Below, in pieces: positions 39,344 through 48,739 of a DNA stretch of 64,000 nucleotides (positions are counted from its first letter, which is position 1; each line of letters opens with the position of its first letter). The notes beneath the pieces were generated by a model. It did not search any database and was not told the DNA's origin. It saw nothing but the letters and a program-made list of their open reading frames with translations. The position numbers and the translations under genes were made by a program. Location: the NCBI GenBank assembly GCA_047610385.1, contig JBLGAC010000004.1:1-64000 (forward strand), read 5' to 3'. The DNA is from JBOCEF01 sp047610385 (lineage in GTDB: Bacteria > Pseudomonadota > Alphaproteobacteria > Rhodobacterales > Rhodobacteraceae).

Positions 39344-40243
39344 ATGGCCACTTATGCAAATCTGCCTGCGCCGTCCCCCGAACAGGGCCTGTCGCGCTAT
39401 ATGCAGGAAATCCGCAAGTTCCCTATGTTGGAGCCGGATCAGGAATACATGCTCGCCAAAGCCTGGGTGGACCATGAGGACCGTCAGGCAGCGCACCAGA
39501 TGGTCACCTCACATCTGCGTCTGGCGACCAAGATTGCCATGGGCTATCGCGGCTACGGCCTGCCGACGGCCGAAGTGATCTCTGAGGCCAATGTCGGTTT
39601 GATGCAGGCGGTCAAACGCTTTGATCCCGAACGCGGCTTTCGCCTTGCGACCTATGCCATGTGGTGGATCCGCGCCGCGATTCAGGAATACATCCTGCGG
39701 TCCTGGAGCCTTGTGAAAATGGGCACCACGGCGGCGCAGAAAAAGCTGTTCTTCAACCTGCGTAAGGCCAAAAACCGCATCGGCGCGCTGGAGGAAGGCG
39801 ATCTTCGCCCCGAAAACGTCGCGCGCATCGCAAAGGCGCTGTCGGTCAACGAAAACGAAGTCGTCGCCATGAACCGCCGCCTGTCGGGGGGGGACGCGTC
39901 ACTGAATGCGCCTCTCAAGGCCGATGGCGATGGCGCGTCGGAATGGATGGACTGGCTGCAGGACGACGATGCCGATCAGGCCGCCGCCTATGCCGAGCAG
40001 GATGAGCTGAGCCACCGCCGCGAGCTGCTGACCATGGCGATGGACGGGCTGAATGAGCGTGAGCAGAACATCCTGACTGAGCGCCGCCTGAAGGACAATC
40101 CGGTGACGCTGGAGGAGTTGTCCAAGGTCTATGACGTCAGCCGTGAACGGGTGCGCCAGATCGAAGTCCGCGCCTTCGAAAAGCTGCAAAAGCGCATGCG
40201 CGAACTGGCCACCGAACGCGGCATGGCCGCTGCTGAGGTCTGA
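39344..40243 (+). CDS. rpoH: RNA polymerase sigma factor RpoH (sigma-32), main copy
   Basis: This 299-residue heat-shock sigma factor has region 1.2/2 text GLSRYMQEIRKFPMLEPDQE, the conserved 2.3-2.4 segment FRLATYAMWWIRAAIQEYIL, and the RpoH box QKKLFFNLRKAKN. Its region 4.2 helix-turn-helix is VTLEELSKVYDVSRERVRQI. GGAGG precedes the ATG. It should direct chaperone and protease genes. A second RpoH-type factor lies at 49360-50208, so this organism has the two-RpoH arrangement known from Rhodobacter; this one fits RpoH-I. Confidence 0.93.
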   Translation: MATYANLPAPSPEQGLSRYMQEIRKFPMLEPDQEYMLAKAWVDHEDRQAAHQMVTSHLRLATKIAMGYRGYGLPTAEVISEANVGLMQAVKRFDPERGFRLATYAMWWIRAAIQEYILRSWSLVKMGTTAAQKKLFFNLRKAKNRIGALEEGDLRPENVARIAKALSVNENEVVAMNRRLSGGDASLNAPLKADGDGASEWMDWLQDDDADQAAAYAEQDELSHRRELLTMAMDGLNEREQNILTERRLKDNPVTLEELSKVYDVSRERVRQIEVRAFEKLQKRMRELATERGMAAAEV

Positions 40244-40266
40244 TCCCGGGCAAGGACGCGCCGGGG

Positions 40267-40304
40267 AAAAAAAGGGCGGCACCGGGAACGGTGCCGCCCT
40301 TTTT
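40267..40304. terminator. Bidirectional intrinsic terminator
   Basis: AAAGGGCGGCACCG pairs with CGGTGCCGCCCTTT around a GGAA loop, with A and T runs on either side. It serves rpoH on the + strand and the convergent TSUP gene on the - strand. Confidence 0.9.
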
Positions 40305-40315
40305 CGCGCCCACGC

Positions 40316-41092
40316 TCAACCCATCAGGCCGGTTGTGCCGTCCCAGATCAGTTTGCAGCCGGTGATCGCCAGCAGTGTGCGCACCATGATGAAGTACCAT
40401 TTTTCCGGCAGATGTTTGTGGCCCCAGACGCCCAGCAGCATCCCCGCCACCGCCACTGGCGCCAGCCACAGGGCGGCGATCATGGTGTCTTTGGTGAACA
40501 GGCCCAGTTGCGCATAGGGCCAGACTTTCACGAGGTTGATCCACCAGAAAATCAGCACCGTGGTGGCCTGATAGGTGGTTTTATCGATCCCACGGCTCAG
40601 CAACTGGATCGCCACTGGCGGGCCGCCTGCATGGCTGGCAAAGCTGGTGAAGCCCGCGACCATGCCCCAAAACCCGCCATGGCCGCGGCTGGCGGCCAGG
40701 GCGCGCGGCGGGCGCCAGCCGCGGCTTTGGGCAAGCTGAAAGGCGGCAAAGCTGAGCGCCAGCACCCCGATCAGAATGCGCACTGCGTCGGGATCGGTGC
40801 GTGCGAAGAAATACGCCGCCGCCGCGACGCCGGGCACGGCGCCGAGCATGATCGGCCAGGCCTCATGCCAGTTCCAGCGGCGCCAATAGGCACGAAGGCC
40901 GGTGACGTCCATGACCATCAAAAGCGGCAGCATCAGCCCCACGGCCTGATGCGGGGGCAGTGCCAGCGCGATCAACGGCGTTGCGACGAAAGCGGCACCT
41001 GCGCCAAATCCGCCCTTGGACAGTCCCGCGATCAGCACGGCGGGAAGCGCAAAGCTGAGGAAAACCGGGTCGGTGATAAGGGATGTCGTCAT
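40316..41092 (-). CDS. TSUP (TauE/SafE) family membrane transporter
   Basis: This protein has 258 residues and about eight membrane helices from ATG 41092; the longer frame to 41503 is not supported. Family marks are LPAVLIAGLSKGGFGAGAAF with its repeat-like counterpart FWGMVAGFTSFASHAGGPPV, both typical of TauE/SafE proteins. They move sulfite, sulfoacetate or similar organosulfur anions, or unknown anions. The substrate cannot be told from this locus. The gene is convergent to rpoH and shares the terminator. Confidence 0.88.
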   Translation of the reverse strand: MTTSLITDPVFLSFALPAVLIAGLSKGGFGAGAAFVATPLIALALPPHQAVGLMLPLLMVMDVTGLRAYWRRWNWHEAWPIMLGAVPGVAAAAYFFARTDPDAVRILIGVLALSFAAFQLAQSRGWRPPRALAASRGHGGFWGMVAGFTSFASHAGGPPVAIQLLSRGIDKTTYQATTVLIFWWINLVKVWPYAQLGLFTKDTMIAALWLAPVAVAGMLLGVWGHKHLPEKWYFIMVRTLLAITGCKLIWDGTTGLMG

Positions 41093-41327
41093 GACGCCTG
41101 ACTGATCTGTGAAACACGCGCTGCGTTGGCACAAGGGCATATGGTGGCAGGTCGGACAAGCGCTGCGCTGGTGTTTTCGCGCCGTATTAACGCTTTGATG
41201 AATGCGGGCTGGGGGCGCCGTGCGGGGTGCCGGATGGGTGCGCGCGGTGGGGACGCACTTGCGGGACGCTGCATTCAGCGGTATGCGGACGGCAACTTCA
41301 CACTCATCCACCGCGGGAGAGAACTCG

Positions 41328-42290
41328 ATGCCCAGAGCGAAAATTGCGCTGATCGGCGCTGGCCAGATTGGCGGCACGCTGGCCCATCTCGTCGGCCTCA
41401 AGGAACTTGGCGACGTTGTGCTGTTCGACATTGCTGAGGGCATTCCCCAGGGCAAAGCGCTCGACATCGCCGAAAGCGCGCCGGTTGACGGCTTTGACGC
41501 CAAGCTGAAGGGCGCGAATGATTACGCCGACATCGCCGGCGCCGATGTGTGCATCGTCACCGCAGGCGTTCCGCGCAAGCCGGGCATGTCGCGCGACGAC
41601 CTGCTGGGCATCAACCTCAAGGTCATGAAATCGGTCGGCGAGGGCATCAAGGCCCACGCCCCGAACGCGTTTGTGATCTGCATCACCAACCCGCTCGATG
41701 CGATGGTGTGGGCGCTGCAGTCGTTTTCGGGCCTGCCCAAGCACAAAGTCGTCGGCATGGCCGGTGTGCTGGACAGCGCGCGCTTCCGCCATTTTCTGGC
41801 CGAAGAATTCGGCGTCTCGGTCAAGGACGTCACGGCGTTCGTGCTGGGCGGCCATGGCGACACCATGGTGCCGCTGCCGCGCTATTCGACCGTTGGCGGC
41901 ATTCCGCTGCCCGATCTGATTGCCATGGGCTGGACCACGCAGGAAAAGCTTGATGCCATCATCCAGCGCACCCGCGATGGCGGGGCCGAAATCGTCGGCC
42001 TGCTGAAAACTGGATCTGCGTTCTACGCGCCCGCCGCGGCCGCCGTGCAGATGGCTGAGGCGTTTTTGAAAGACCAAAAGCGCGTGCTGCCCTGCGCCGC
42101 CTATGTCGAAGGGGCCTATGGCCTTGACGGTTTCTATGTCGGCGTGCCGACCGTGATCGGCGAAGGCGGCGTGGAGAAGGTGATCGCGATCAAGCTCGAC
42201 AAAGATGAGCAGGCCATGCTCGACAAGTCGATCGACGCGGTGAAGGGCCTTGTGGCCGCCTGCAAGCAGATCGACGAATCGCTCGTTTGA
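41328..42290 (+). CDS. mdh: Malate dehydrogenase
   Basis: This 320-residue LDH-like malate dehydrogenase of the citrate cycle oxidises malate to oxaloacetate with NAD. The NAD loop is ALIGAGQIGGTLAHL. The substrate loop is VPRKPGMSRDDLL with the arginines that bind the dicarboxylate. The catalytic His lies in LGGHGDTMVPLPR and its Asp partner in ITNPLDAMV. GGGAGAG precedes ATG 41328. A terminator follows at 42313. The longer frame from 41202 is rejected. Confidence 0.96.
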   Translation: MPRAKIALIGAGQIGGTLAHLVGLKELGDVVLFDIAEGIPQGKALDIAESAPVDGFDAKLKGANDYADIAGADVCIVTAGVPRKPGMSRDDLLGINLKVMKSVGEGIKAHAPNAFVICITNPLDAMVWALQSFSGLPKHKVVGMAGVLDSARFRHFLAEEFGVSVKDVTAFVLGGHGDTMVPLPRYSTVGGIPLPDLIAMGWTTQEKLDAIIQRTRDGGAEIVGLLKTGSAFYAPAAAAVQMAEAFLKDQKRVLPCAAYVEGAYGLDGFYVGVPTVIGEGGVEKVIAIKLDKDEQAMLDKSIDAVKGLVAACKQIDESLV

Positions 42291-42312
42291 TTGCATCCGT
42301 ATCGTTGAGCGG

Positions 42313-42348
42313 AAAAACAGGCCGGGGGGCGATCCCCGGCCTGTTTTC
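42313..42348 (+). terminator. Intrinsic terminator of mdh
   Basis: AAAACAGGCCGGGG pairs with CCCCGGCCTGTTTT around a short loop, ending in a U run. Confidence 0.9.
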
Positions 42349-42436
42349 GTGCGCGCGTCGCGGATCTGTCGCGCGGACGTCATCATCGGGCGGCCAAGTG
42401 GCGCCAGCCAAAATTCTTAGCCCGGAGTGCCCGCCC

Positions 42437-43360
42437 ATGCTGCGATCCATCTGCCTTGCCGCCACCCTTTTGTCCGCCGCCCCCGCGCTGGCCGACCCGT
42501 TCAGTTTCGTCGCCCTCGGCGACATGCCCTACGGCGCGCCTGACAAGGTGTGGCCGCGGTATGAGACCCTGATCGGACGCATCAACGACGCCGCCCCTGC
42601 GTTGGTCGTGCATGTGGGCGACACCAAGTCAGGGTCCACCGCGTGCGACGACAAGATGCTGGACCAGCAGCTGGTCTACATGAACAGCTTCGCGGCCCCG
42701 ACGCTTTACACCCCCGGCGACAATGAATGGACCGATTGCCACCGAAAAAAGGCTGGCGGGTTCGACCCGCTGGAGCGTCTGGCCCACATCCGCGCCACCT
42801 ATTTCGACGTGCCTGAGACCAGCTTTGGCCAAGCGCAGGTCTCTGTGACCAGTCAGGCCAAAAAGGGCTATCCTGAAAATGCCCGCCTGATGCACGAAGG
42901 GGTAATGTTCGTCACCGCCCATGTGGTCGGGTCCAACAACAACTTTGAAATCCGCGACCCGGACGCGGTGGCAGAATTCTTCGCCCGCGACAAGGCGACG
43001 ACCAATTGGCTGGACCAATCCTTCGACGCCGCGAAAGACGCTGCGGCGCTGGTGCTGGCGATCCATGCGGACATGTTCGAATTCGATTTCAACCCCGACA
43101 AGGAAAGCTGGTTGCGCCATTCGGGGTTCCTGAATTTTGGCCCGATGCTGCAGGCCAAGGCGGCGGAATTTGGCAAGCCGGTGCTGCTGATCTTTGGCGA
43201 CAGCCATGTGCACCGGGTGTTCCGCCCGTTCCCTAAAACCGCCCCCAACGTCACCGCGCTGGAGGTGTTCGGCGCCGAGGACATGCACGCGGTCGAGGTG
43301 ACGGTGGACCCCGCGCGCCCCGCGCCCTTCGGGTTTCGCCCGCTTCTGAACGCCGACTGA
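42437..43360 (+). CDS. Secreted metallophosphoesterase-like protein
   Basis: This 307-residue protein has a signal peptide (MLRSICLAATLLSAAPALAD) and a calcineurin-like phosphoesterase layout: FVALGDMPYG (first metal Asp), VVHVGDTKSGS, YTPGDNEWTD (Asn for GNHE), and a late LIFGDSHVHRVF with two histidines. The metal-binding motifs are variant, so activity on phosphate esters is likely but not certain. The location is periplasm or outside. The substrate is unknown. It ends before a hairpin at 43363-43399. Confidence 0.78.
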   Translation: MLRSICLAATLLSAAPALADPFSFVALGDMPYGAPDKVWPRYETLIGRINDAAPALVVHVGDTKSGSTACDDKMLDQQLVYMNSFAAPTLYTPGDNEWTDCHRKKAGGFDPLERLAHIRATYFDVPETSFGQAQVSVTSQAKKGYPENARLMHEGVMFVTAHVVGSNNNFEIRDPDAVAEFFARDKATTNWLDQSFDAAKDAAALVLAIHADMFEFDFNPDKESWLRHSGFLNFGPMLQAKAAEFGKPVLLIFGDSHVHRVFRPFPKTAPNVTALEVFGAEDMHAVEVTVDPARPAPFGFRPLLNAD

Positions 43361-43362
43361 CC

Positions 43363-43399
43363 GGCAAGGCGACGGCGCCGCGCGCGCCGTCGCCTTGCC
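43363..43399. terminator. Strong hairpin before leuD
   Basis: GGCAAGGCGACGGCGC pairs perfectly with GCGCCGTCGCCTTGCC around a CGCGC loop, a 16-bp stem. There is no U tract, so termination would need a factor; it may insulate leuD from the upstream gene. Confidence 0.6.
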
Positions 43400-43453
43400 T
43401 CATGCGGGGCTTCCATGCTTTATCTGACCGCGACAGTTTCAGGAGAGTTCCCG

Positions 43454-44071
43454 ATGGACAAGTTCACGACCCTTACCGGCGTTGCCGCGCCGCTGCCGCT
43501 GATCAATGTCGACACCGACATGATCATCCCCAAGCAGTTTTTGAAGACCATTCTGCGGTCCGGCCTCGGGGTTAACCTGTTCGACGAGATGCGCTACGAC
43601 GACGACCGCAATGAAATCCCCGATTTCGTGCTGAACAAGCCCGCATACCGCGACGCCAAGATCCTGATCGGCGGAGAAAATTTCGGCTGCGGATCATCGC
43701 GCGAACATGCGCCTTGGGCGATTGCTGATTTCGGCATCAAATGCGTGATCGCGCCCAGCTTTGCCGATATTTTCTACAACAACTGCTTCAAGAACGGCAT
43801 CCTGCCGATCGTGCTGCCGCAAGACGATGTCGACAAGCTGATGGATGATGCGGACCGCGGCGCCAACGCCGTCGTCACCGTTGATCTTGCAAGCCAGACC
43901 ATCAAAGGCCCGGATGGCGGCGAGATCGCCTTTGAGGTGGACGCCTTTCGCAAGCATTGCCTGCTCAACGGGCTTGATGATATCGGGCTGACCATGGAAA
44001 AAGCCGATGCGATCACGAAGTTTGAATCGGGTCTGGGCACCTTGCGCCCGTGGATCGCGCCCGCCGCGTGA
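43454..44071 (+). CDS. leuD: 3-isopropylmalate dehydratase small subunit
   Basis: This 205-residue subunit partners with LeuC to isomerise 2- to 3-isopropylmalate in leucine synthesis. Typical text is TDMIIPKQFLKTI, IGGENFGCGSSREHAPWAIA (the substrate loop) and SFADIFYNNCFKNGILPIVL. AGGAGAG precedes ATG 43454. leuC is not in the window; leuB lies about 10 kb downstream at 54528. Two genes of other function follow closely. Confidence 0.95.
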   Translation: MDKFTTLTGVAAPLPLINVDTDMIIPKQFLKTILRSGLGVNLFDEMRYDDDRNEIPDFVLNKPAYRDAKILIGGENFGCGSSREHAPWAIADFGIKCVIAPSFADIFYNNCFKNGILPIVLPQDDVDKLMDDADRGANAVVTVDLASQTIKGPDGGEIAFEVDAFRKHCLLNGLDDIGLTMEKADAITKFESGLGTLRPWIAPAA

Positions 44072-44102
44072 TCGCGGCGTCGCCGGGCGAAAGGACGAAG
44101 GC

Positions 44103-44894
44103 ATGCAGCGTCTTTCGGGAGGCATCCTTCGGGCGCTGATCGTGCTTTTGGCCATGATCGCGCCGGCGGCGCTGGTGCCTGGCGTGTCGTCTTCGGCGCG
44201 AGAGATCAGCTTTGTGATCGGTGCCATCACGGGCCTGTGCGTTTTGTTCGAATATGCCGCCCGCAACCCTGGCCTGATCGATTTCCGCTTTGCGCCGCCT
44301 TACAACCGGTCGCGCTTTGCGGTGTTCACCGCCATCCTGTTCATGATGATCTTTTTTGTGCGTGCGCAGGACGGGCATGACGGGGTCTCTGGCCAGATCC
44401 TGTCCGCGTCGCTGAACATCGGCGCGCGGTTTGATTTTTTTCTGTCGCCCGTCGCCATGGTGGGCGAGATGTTGGGCGATCCGGCCTCGCCACTTTTGAA
44501 CGCGGTTCTGCGCGGGGCAGCGGCGCTCAGCTTTGTGACTGCGCTGACGGGGACGCTGTTTTTCGGCATTCTGTTTTGGGTCACGCCCTGGCCGACCGGG
44601 CGTGAGACGTTCAATCTGTGGATCAACCTTCCCACCCTTGAAACCGCCTATGGCGCTGAGGTGGAGCGCCGCCTGTTCCGCCTTGCATTCGGCACGATCA
44701 TGGTGGGGCTGGGCGCGCCCTATGCGCTGCTGGCGCTGGCGTCGCAGGCGAGGGGCGTGTTCGTGCCTGCACCATTGCTGAACCCGCTGGTGCTGGTCTG
44801 GGGGGCGACCATCTGGGCCGCGCTGCCGATGTATCTGGTGCTGCGCGGGGTTGCGATTGCCAAAATCGCCTGGTTGATCCGGAGGGCAAGATGA
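44103..44894 (+). CDS. Hypothetical multi-pass membrane protein
   Basis: This 263-residue protein from ATG 44103 has about six to seven hydrophobic segments (ALIVLLAMIAPAALVPGV; FAVFTAILFMMIFFVRAQ; FVTALTGTLFFGILFWV; and others). No known domain is recognised. It overlaps the nuclease/phosphatase gene by four bases and is 31 bases behind leuD, so all three are probably transcribed together. This gene order is one I associate with Rhodobacterales leuD regions, but the function is open. Confidence 0.7.
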   Translation: MQRLSGGILRALIVLLAMIAPAALVPGVSSSAREISFVIGAITGLCVLFEYAARNPGLIDFRFAPPYNRSRFAVFTAILFMMIFFVRAQDGHDGVSGQILSASLNIGARFDFFLSPVAMVGEMLGDPASPLLNAVLRGAAALSFVTALTGTLFFGILFWVTPWPTGRETFNLWINLPTLETAYGAEVERRLFRLAFGTIMVGLGAPYALLALASQARGVFVPAPLLNPLVLVWGATIWAALPMYLVLRGVAIAKIAWLIRRAR

Positions 44895-46054
44895 TCCGCA
44901 CCCTGTGCGCGCTGGCGCTGATGGCCACCGGGGCCGCGGCGCAGGATGTGGCGCCGCCTGCGCCCGGATCGGTCCGCATCGCGTCGTTCAACGCGTCCCT
45001 GTCGCGCAGTGGCGCTGGCATGGCGTGGCGCGCATTGGCTGAGGCCAAGGCCAAGCAGGTCAAGCGCATCGCCCAGATCATCCAGACCGTGCGCCCCGAC
45101 GTGCTGCTGGTGCTTGAACTTGACCACGACCCCGAAGGGCTGGCGCTGATCGCGCTTCGGGATCTGTTACAGGGCGGGCAGGGTGGAGCGGCGGGCATTG
45201 ATTACCCCTATGTCTTCGCAGGCCCGGTGAACACTGGCGTGCCCAGTGGCCTCGATTTGTCGCAGGATGGCGAGATCGTCGGCCCCGGTGATGCTTGGGG
45301 CTGGGGCGTATTTCCTGGCCAATATGGGATGGCGGTGCTCAGCCGTTTTCCTATTTATACAGACGCGCTGCGCAGCTTTCAGATGCTGCGCTGGGCCGCG
45401 ATGCCTGATGCGCTGCTGCCCCGTGACTTTTATGCTGAGACGGCAGACGCCCTGCGCCTGTCGTCCAAATCCCATTGGGACCTGCCGGTGATCTTGCCGG
45501 ATGGGCGGCGCCTGCACCTGCTCGCCAGTCACCCGACCCCACCGGTTTTTGATGGGCCTGAGGACCGCAACGGGCGGCGCAACCATGATGAAATCCGGTT
45601 CTGGTCCGATTATCTGAGTGGCGCAGGCTGGATCATCGACGATGCAGGGCGTGCGGGCGGCGGGCCGGATGGCGATGCTTTTGTGGTGCTTGGGGATCTG
45701 AATGCCGATCCGTTCGATGGTGACGGGCGCCATGACGGGATCCGCGGGCTGCTTTCCCACCCACGCGTGCAGGACCCGGCCCCCGAAAGCCTTGGCGCGG
45801 CTGAGGCATCGCAGCTTCAGCGCGGCGACAACACGTTGCATGACGGCGCGCCCGCGCGCGACACCGCTGATTGGAACGACAAAAAGGGGCCTGGCAACCT
45901 GCGGGTGGATTTTGTGCTGCCCGCGGCGGCATTGCAGGTGACTGGCGCAGGGGTGTTCTGGCCCGAAAAAGACGCGCCCGGCGGCGATCTGGTGACGGGG
46001 GGCAAACGGCCGCCAAGCTCAGACCATCGGCTGGTCTGGGTGGACATTCGCTGA
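44891..46054 (+). CDS. Secreted endonuclease/exonuclease/phosphatase family protein
   Basis: This 387-residue protein has a short signal peptide (MIRTLCALALMATGAAA) and the EEP fold: VRIASFNASL at the start, VRPDVLLVLELDHD (metal-binding Glu), YGMAVLSRFPI, LHLLASHPTPP (catalytic His), VVLGDLNADP and the final SSDHRLVWVDI. Periplasmic EEP proteins may cut nucleic acids or phosphoesters. The target is unknown. A C-terminal piece, DFVLPAAALQVTGAGVFWP, is typical of this subgroup. Confidence 0.85.
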   Translation: MIRTLCALALMATGAAAQDVAPPAPGSVRIASFNASLSRSGAGMAWRALAEAKAKQVKRIAQIIQTVRPDVLLVLELDHDPEGLALIALRDLLQGGQGGAAGIDYPYVFAGPVNTGVPSGLDLSQDGEIVGPGDAWGWGVFPGQYGMAVLSRFPIYTDALRSFQMLRWAAMPDALLPRDFYAETADALRLSSKSHWDLPVILPDGRRLHLLASHPTPPVFDGPEDRNGRRNHDEIRFWSDYLSGAGWIIDDAGRAGGGPDGDAFVVLGDLNADPFDGDGRHDGIRGLLSHPRVQDPAPESLGAAEASQLQRGDNTLHDGAPARDTADWNDKKGPGNLRVDFVLPAAALQVTGAGVFWPEKDAPGGDLVTGGKRPPSSDHRLVWVDIR

Positions 46055-46223
46055 TTCTGGCGCCATCCTTTGCCCGCAGAGTGTCCTAAACACCGCCTGT
46101 TCGCTTTAGGGTTGTGAAAGGGGCGCTTTGGCCCAATATCCGTCTTCGGCTTGTCCGTGGTTGCAATGTGGGCGCCGCAACCCGCTTTGGCTGCCGAAGA
46201 TCGCTGCCCGTTATGCGCATCAG

Positions 46224-46259
46224 GGCGCGCGCCTGCTCGTGGGGAGCAGGGCGCGCGCC
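46224..46259. repeat. Strong hairpin between convergent genes
   Basis: GGCGCGCGCCTGCTC pairs with GAGCAGGGCGCGCGCC, with one bulged base, around GTGGG. There is no U tract. It sits between the EEP gene and the reductase gene that face each other, so it may stop both transcripts. I see no supported gene in 46055-46332. Confidence 0.55.
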
Positions 46260-46332
46260 GTGTATGACCGGGCGACGCGCCGGGGCGCTGTTGCGGCCCG
46301 GCGGGCCCGAACCCGCGATTTACCACACTCCG

Positions 46333-47271
46333 TCAGGCTGCCTGCGCAATCCCTGCCACAGACGCAGCGATCGCGACCCGCGCCGGCGTCGGTGCGAAAT
46401 CGGGCAGGGCGGCCGCCAACAGCGCGCCGTCGATCCGGTGGGGGCGGTGCCACAGATACCGCATCTCCAGCACTTCGCGCATCATGGGCGACACCAGCGC
46501 CGCCGCGCGCAGGATGGCCCACGGAAACCGGGTTGCGCGCATCGGATGCCCGGCAGCCTCAGCGCAAAGTGCGATCAACGCGTCGCCGGTCAGCGCGTAG
46601 CCCGGAAATCCGAACGCGGCAAAGGGCGGCAGGGTTTCGCGGCGCTCGGCCAACATGCGCGCGGCGCGGGCCATGTCCGGCAGATACGCCCATGCATGCA
46701 CCTGATCGCGCGGGCCGGGATAGGCGATCCTGCCCTTGCCCACCCTCGCCGCGATGTGGCTTTCAAACCAGTTGCCGCTGGGGCGGTCATCTATGAAATC
46801 GCCCGCGCGCAGAAGAATGCAGCGCATCCCGTCTTTGCAGGCGGCGCGCAAGGCGGCCTCCATGGTTTTGCGGATCAGGGGTTTGCCGGTCGCGCCTGCA
46901 TGGGGCGTGGTTTGGGTCAGCACCGGGGGCATGTCAGGCCCGTAGGGATAGACGTTGCCGGGGACCATCAGCGTGGCGCCGCTGGCGCGGGCGGCGGCGA
47001 TGGCGGCTGCGGTCTGGCGCGGCACATGGGCGGCCCAATCGGGGTAGGGCGGGTTGACCGCCTGCACGATCACATCAACGCCCATGGCAGCGCGGGTCAG
47101 CGCGGCCGCGTCTTCGGCGTCGCCATGAACTGTGGCGGTGCCGGGGATGGCAGCCCGTCCGGGGCGCACCAGCGCGCGGACCTGCCAGCCCGCCTGCGCG
47201 AACTCAGCCGCCGCGTGGCGCCCGAACCGCCCTGCGGCGCCGAGGATGAGAACGCTGTTTGGTCGGGTCAT
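46333..47271 (-). CDS. NAD(P)-dependent epimerase/reductase-like protein (atypical SDR)
   Basis: This 312-residue Rossmann protein starts from ATG 47271. The nucleotide loop is VLILGAAGRFGRHAAAEF. Then come VDVIVQAVNPPYPDW, a catalytic-site-like region with VPGNVYPYG, and a C-terminal variable part. It is an extended/atypical short-chain dehydrogenase of the NmrA/epimerase kind. The substrate is unknown. It is divergent from a LysR regulator at 47345, which probably controls it. Confidence 0.78.
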   Translation of the reverse strand: MTRPNSVLILGAAGRFGRHAAAEFAQAGWQVRALVRPGRAAIPGTATVHGDAEDAAALTRAAMGVDVIVQAVNPPYPDWAAHVPRQTAAAIAAARASGATLMVPGNVYPYGPDMPPVLTQTTPHAGATGKPLIRKTMEAALRAACKDGMRCILLRAGDFIDDRPSGNWFESHIAARVGKGRIAYPGPRDQVHAWAYLPDMARAARMLAERRETLPPFAAFGFPGYALTGDALIALCAEAAGHPMRATRFPWAILRAAALVSPMMREVLEMRYLWHRPHRIDGALLAAALPDFAPTPARVAIAASVAGIAQAA

Positions 47272-47344
47272 TGTGATGCTCCTGATCTGGTCTTGCATCG
47301 GTAATTTAGCTATTCTTTTATGTGCCGGGCAGGGGGGCGATTGC

Positions 47345-48247
47345 ATGGATGCCATTCACACACGCATGGACGCTGATTGGAGCGAGCTTCAATCCCTGCT
47401 TCAGGTCGCGCGGGCGGGATCGTTTTCGGCCGCCGCGCGCGCCACGGGGGTCAGCCAGCCGACCCTGTCGCGCCGGATTGCCGCGCTGGAAGGCCGGCTT
47501 GGCGTCACGCTGTTCACGCGCGGGGCCGGGGGCGCGGCGCCGACCGCGGTGGCTGAGGAGCTTTTGCTGCACGCCCGCGCCATGGAGGACGCCGCCGCGC
47601 GCCTTACCCTTGCCGCCCATGGGCGCGAGGCGCGGATTTCAGGCGTGGTGCGCCTGAGCGCGAGCCGCGTCATGGCGCAGTTTCACCTGCCGCAGATCCT
47701 GGCACCGTTGCTGGAGGCTGAACCGGGGCTGGAGCTTGAACTCGTCGGATCTGACGCCGTTGATGATTTGCTGAGGCGAGAGGCGGATCTGGCCGTGCGC
47801 ATGTTCCGCCCCACCCAGAACGACGTGATCGCGCGCCACATCGGAGACCTGCCGCTGGGGTTCTATGCCTCAGGCAGCTATCTTGCCCGCCACGGCGCGC
47901 CTGAGCGGCCTGAGGATCTGCGCGATCATGCGGTGGTGGGATACGACCGGTCAGACATGATCCGGCGCGGTTTTGCCCAAGCGGGGCTGCCAGCCCCGCG
48001 CCAGATGTTCCGCCTGCGCACCGATGACCAGCCCGCCGCCTGGGCCGCGGCGGTGGCGGGCTGCGGCATCGGCATCACCCAGACCGCGATCGGGGATGCG
48101 GCGCCGGGGATGCGCCGCATTCTGCCGGGTGCAGTGCTGCCGCCGATGGCCATGTGGCTGGTGATGCACGAAGCCTTGCGCGGCGCACCCCCGGCGCGCC
48201 GGGTCTGGACCGCGCTGGCCGAAGGGCTGGCTGCGCTGGTGCGATAA
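47345..48247 (+). CDS. LysR-family transcriptional regulator
   Basis: This 300-residue regulator has its helix-turn-helix near residues 15-60 (LLQVARAGSFSAAARATGVS, QPTLSRRIAALEGRLGVTLF) and a LysR substrate domain (SGVVRLSASRVMAQFHLPQI onwards). The 73-base gap to the divergent reductase gene is the usual site for LysR control. The longer frame from 47132 overlaps the reductase and is not used. Confidence 0.87.
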   Translation: MDAIHTRMDADWSELQSLLQVARAGSFSAAARATGVSQPTLSRRIAALEGRLGVTLFTRGAGGAAPTAVAEELLLHARAMEDAAARLTLAAHGREARISGVVRLSASRVMAQFHLPQILAPLLEAEPGLELELVGSDAVDDLLRREADLAVRMFRPTQNDVIARHIGDLPLGFYASGSYLARHGAPERPEDLRDHAVVGYDRSDMIRRGFAQAGLPAPRQMFRLRTDDQPAAWAAAVAGCGIGITQTAIGDAAPGMRRILPGAVLPPMAMWLVMHEALRGAPPARRVWTALAEGLAALVR

Positions 48248-48253
48248 GGCCGA

Positions 48254-48739
48254 TCAGTCTTCGGGGTCCAGCAGCGCGTCCAGATCAGGCGGCGCGGCCT
48301 TCACCGGCTTGGTGACGATATAGCCAAAATACCGATCGATGCCGATCTTGTCCTCCAGCAGCCTGTCCATCAGCCGCTGATAGGCATCGACATCGCGCAC
48401 CACCAGCCGCATCAGGTAATCCACCCCGCCCCCGGTTGCGTCGCAGGTCACGATCTGTGGGGTGCGCAGCACTGCGTCTTCGAACACCCGGAAATCGGCA
48501 GCGCGGTGGTTGGCCAGCGTGACCTGCACGATAACCTCAGTGACCGGCGCAAGCCGCCGCAACGCCAGCCGCGCGCCATAGCTTTCGATCAACCCGGCCT
48601 GTTCCAGCCTTTTCAACCGCGCCCATGCCGGGCTGGGCGACAGGCCCGCCTTTTCCGCCAGCCGCGCCTTGGTGATCCGCCCGTCGCTTTGCAGCGTCGA
48701 GAGAATGCGGATGTCGTGGCGGTCGAGCTTGGGGGGCAT
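48254..48739 (-). CDS. Lrp/AsnC-family transcriptional regulator
   Basis: This 161-residue regulator starts from ATG 48739. It has an AsnC-type winged helix (LDRHDIRILSTLQSDGRITK, then ARLAEKAGLSPSPAWARLKR) and a RAM ligand-binding domain (VIVQVTLANHRAADFRVFED; YLMRLVVRDVDAYQRLMDRL). Lrp proteins respond to amino acids. The target gene is not obvious here because no divergent neighbour is close. A short inverted repeat (ACCGGCGT/ACGCCGGT, 48816-48841) lies 77 bases upstream. It ends seven bases after the convergent LysR gene. Confidence 0.87.
   Translation of the reverse strand: MPPKLDRHDIRILSTLQSDGRITKARLAEKAGLSPSPAWARLKRLEQAGLIESYGARLALRRLAPVTEVIVQVTLANHRAADFRVFEDAVLRTPQIVTCDATGGGVDYLMRLVVRDVDAYQRLMDRLLEDKIGIDRYFGYIVTKPVKAAPPDLDALLDPED

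Noticed and set aside
46114..47304. 396-aa open frame on the plus strand
   Set aside because: It is antisense to the reductase gene for most of its length and has no domain.
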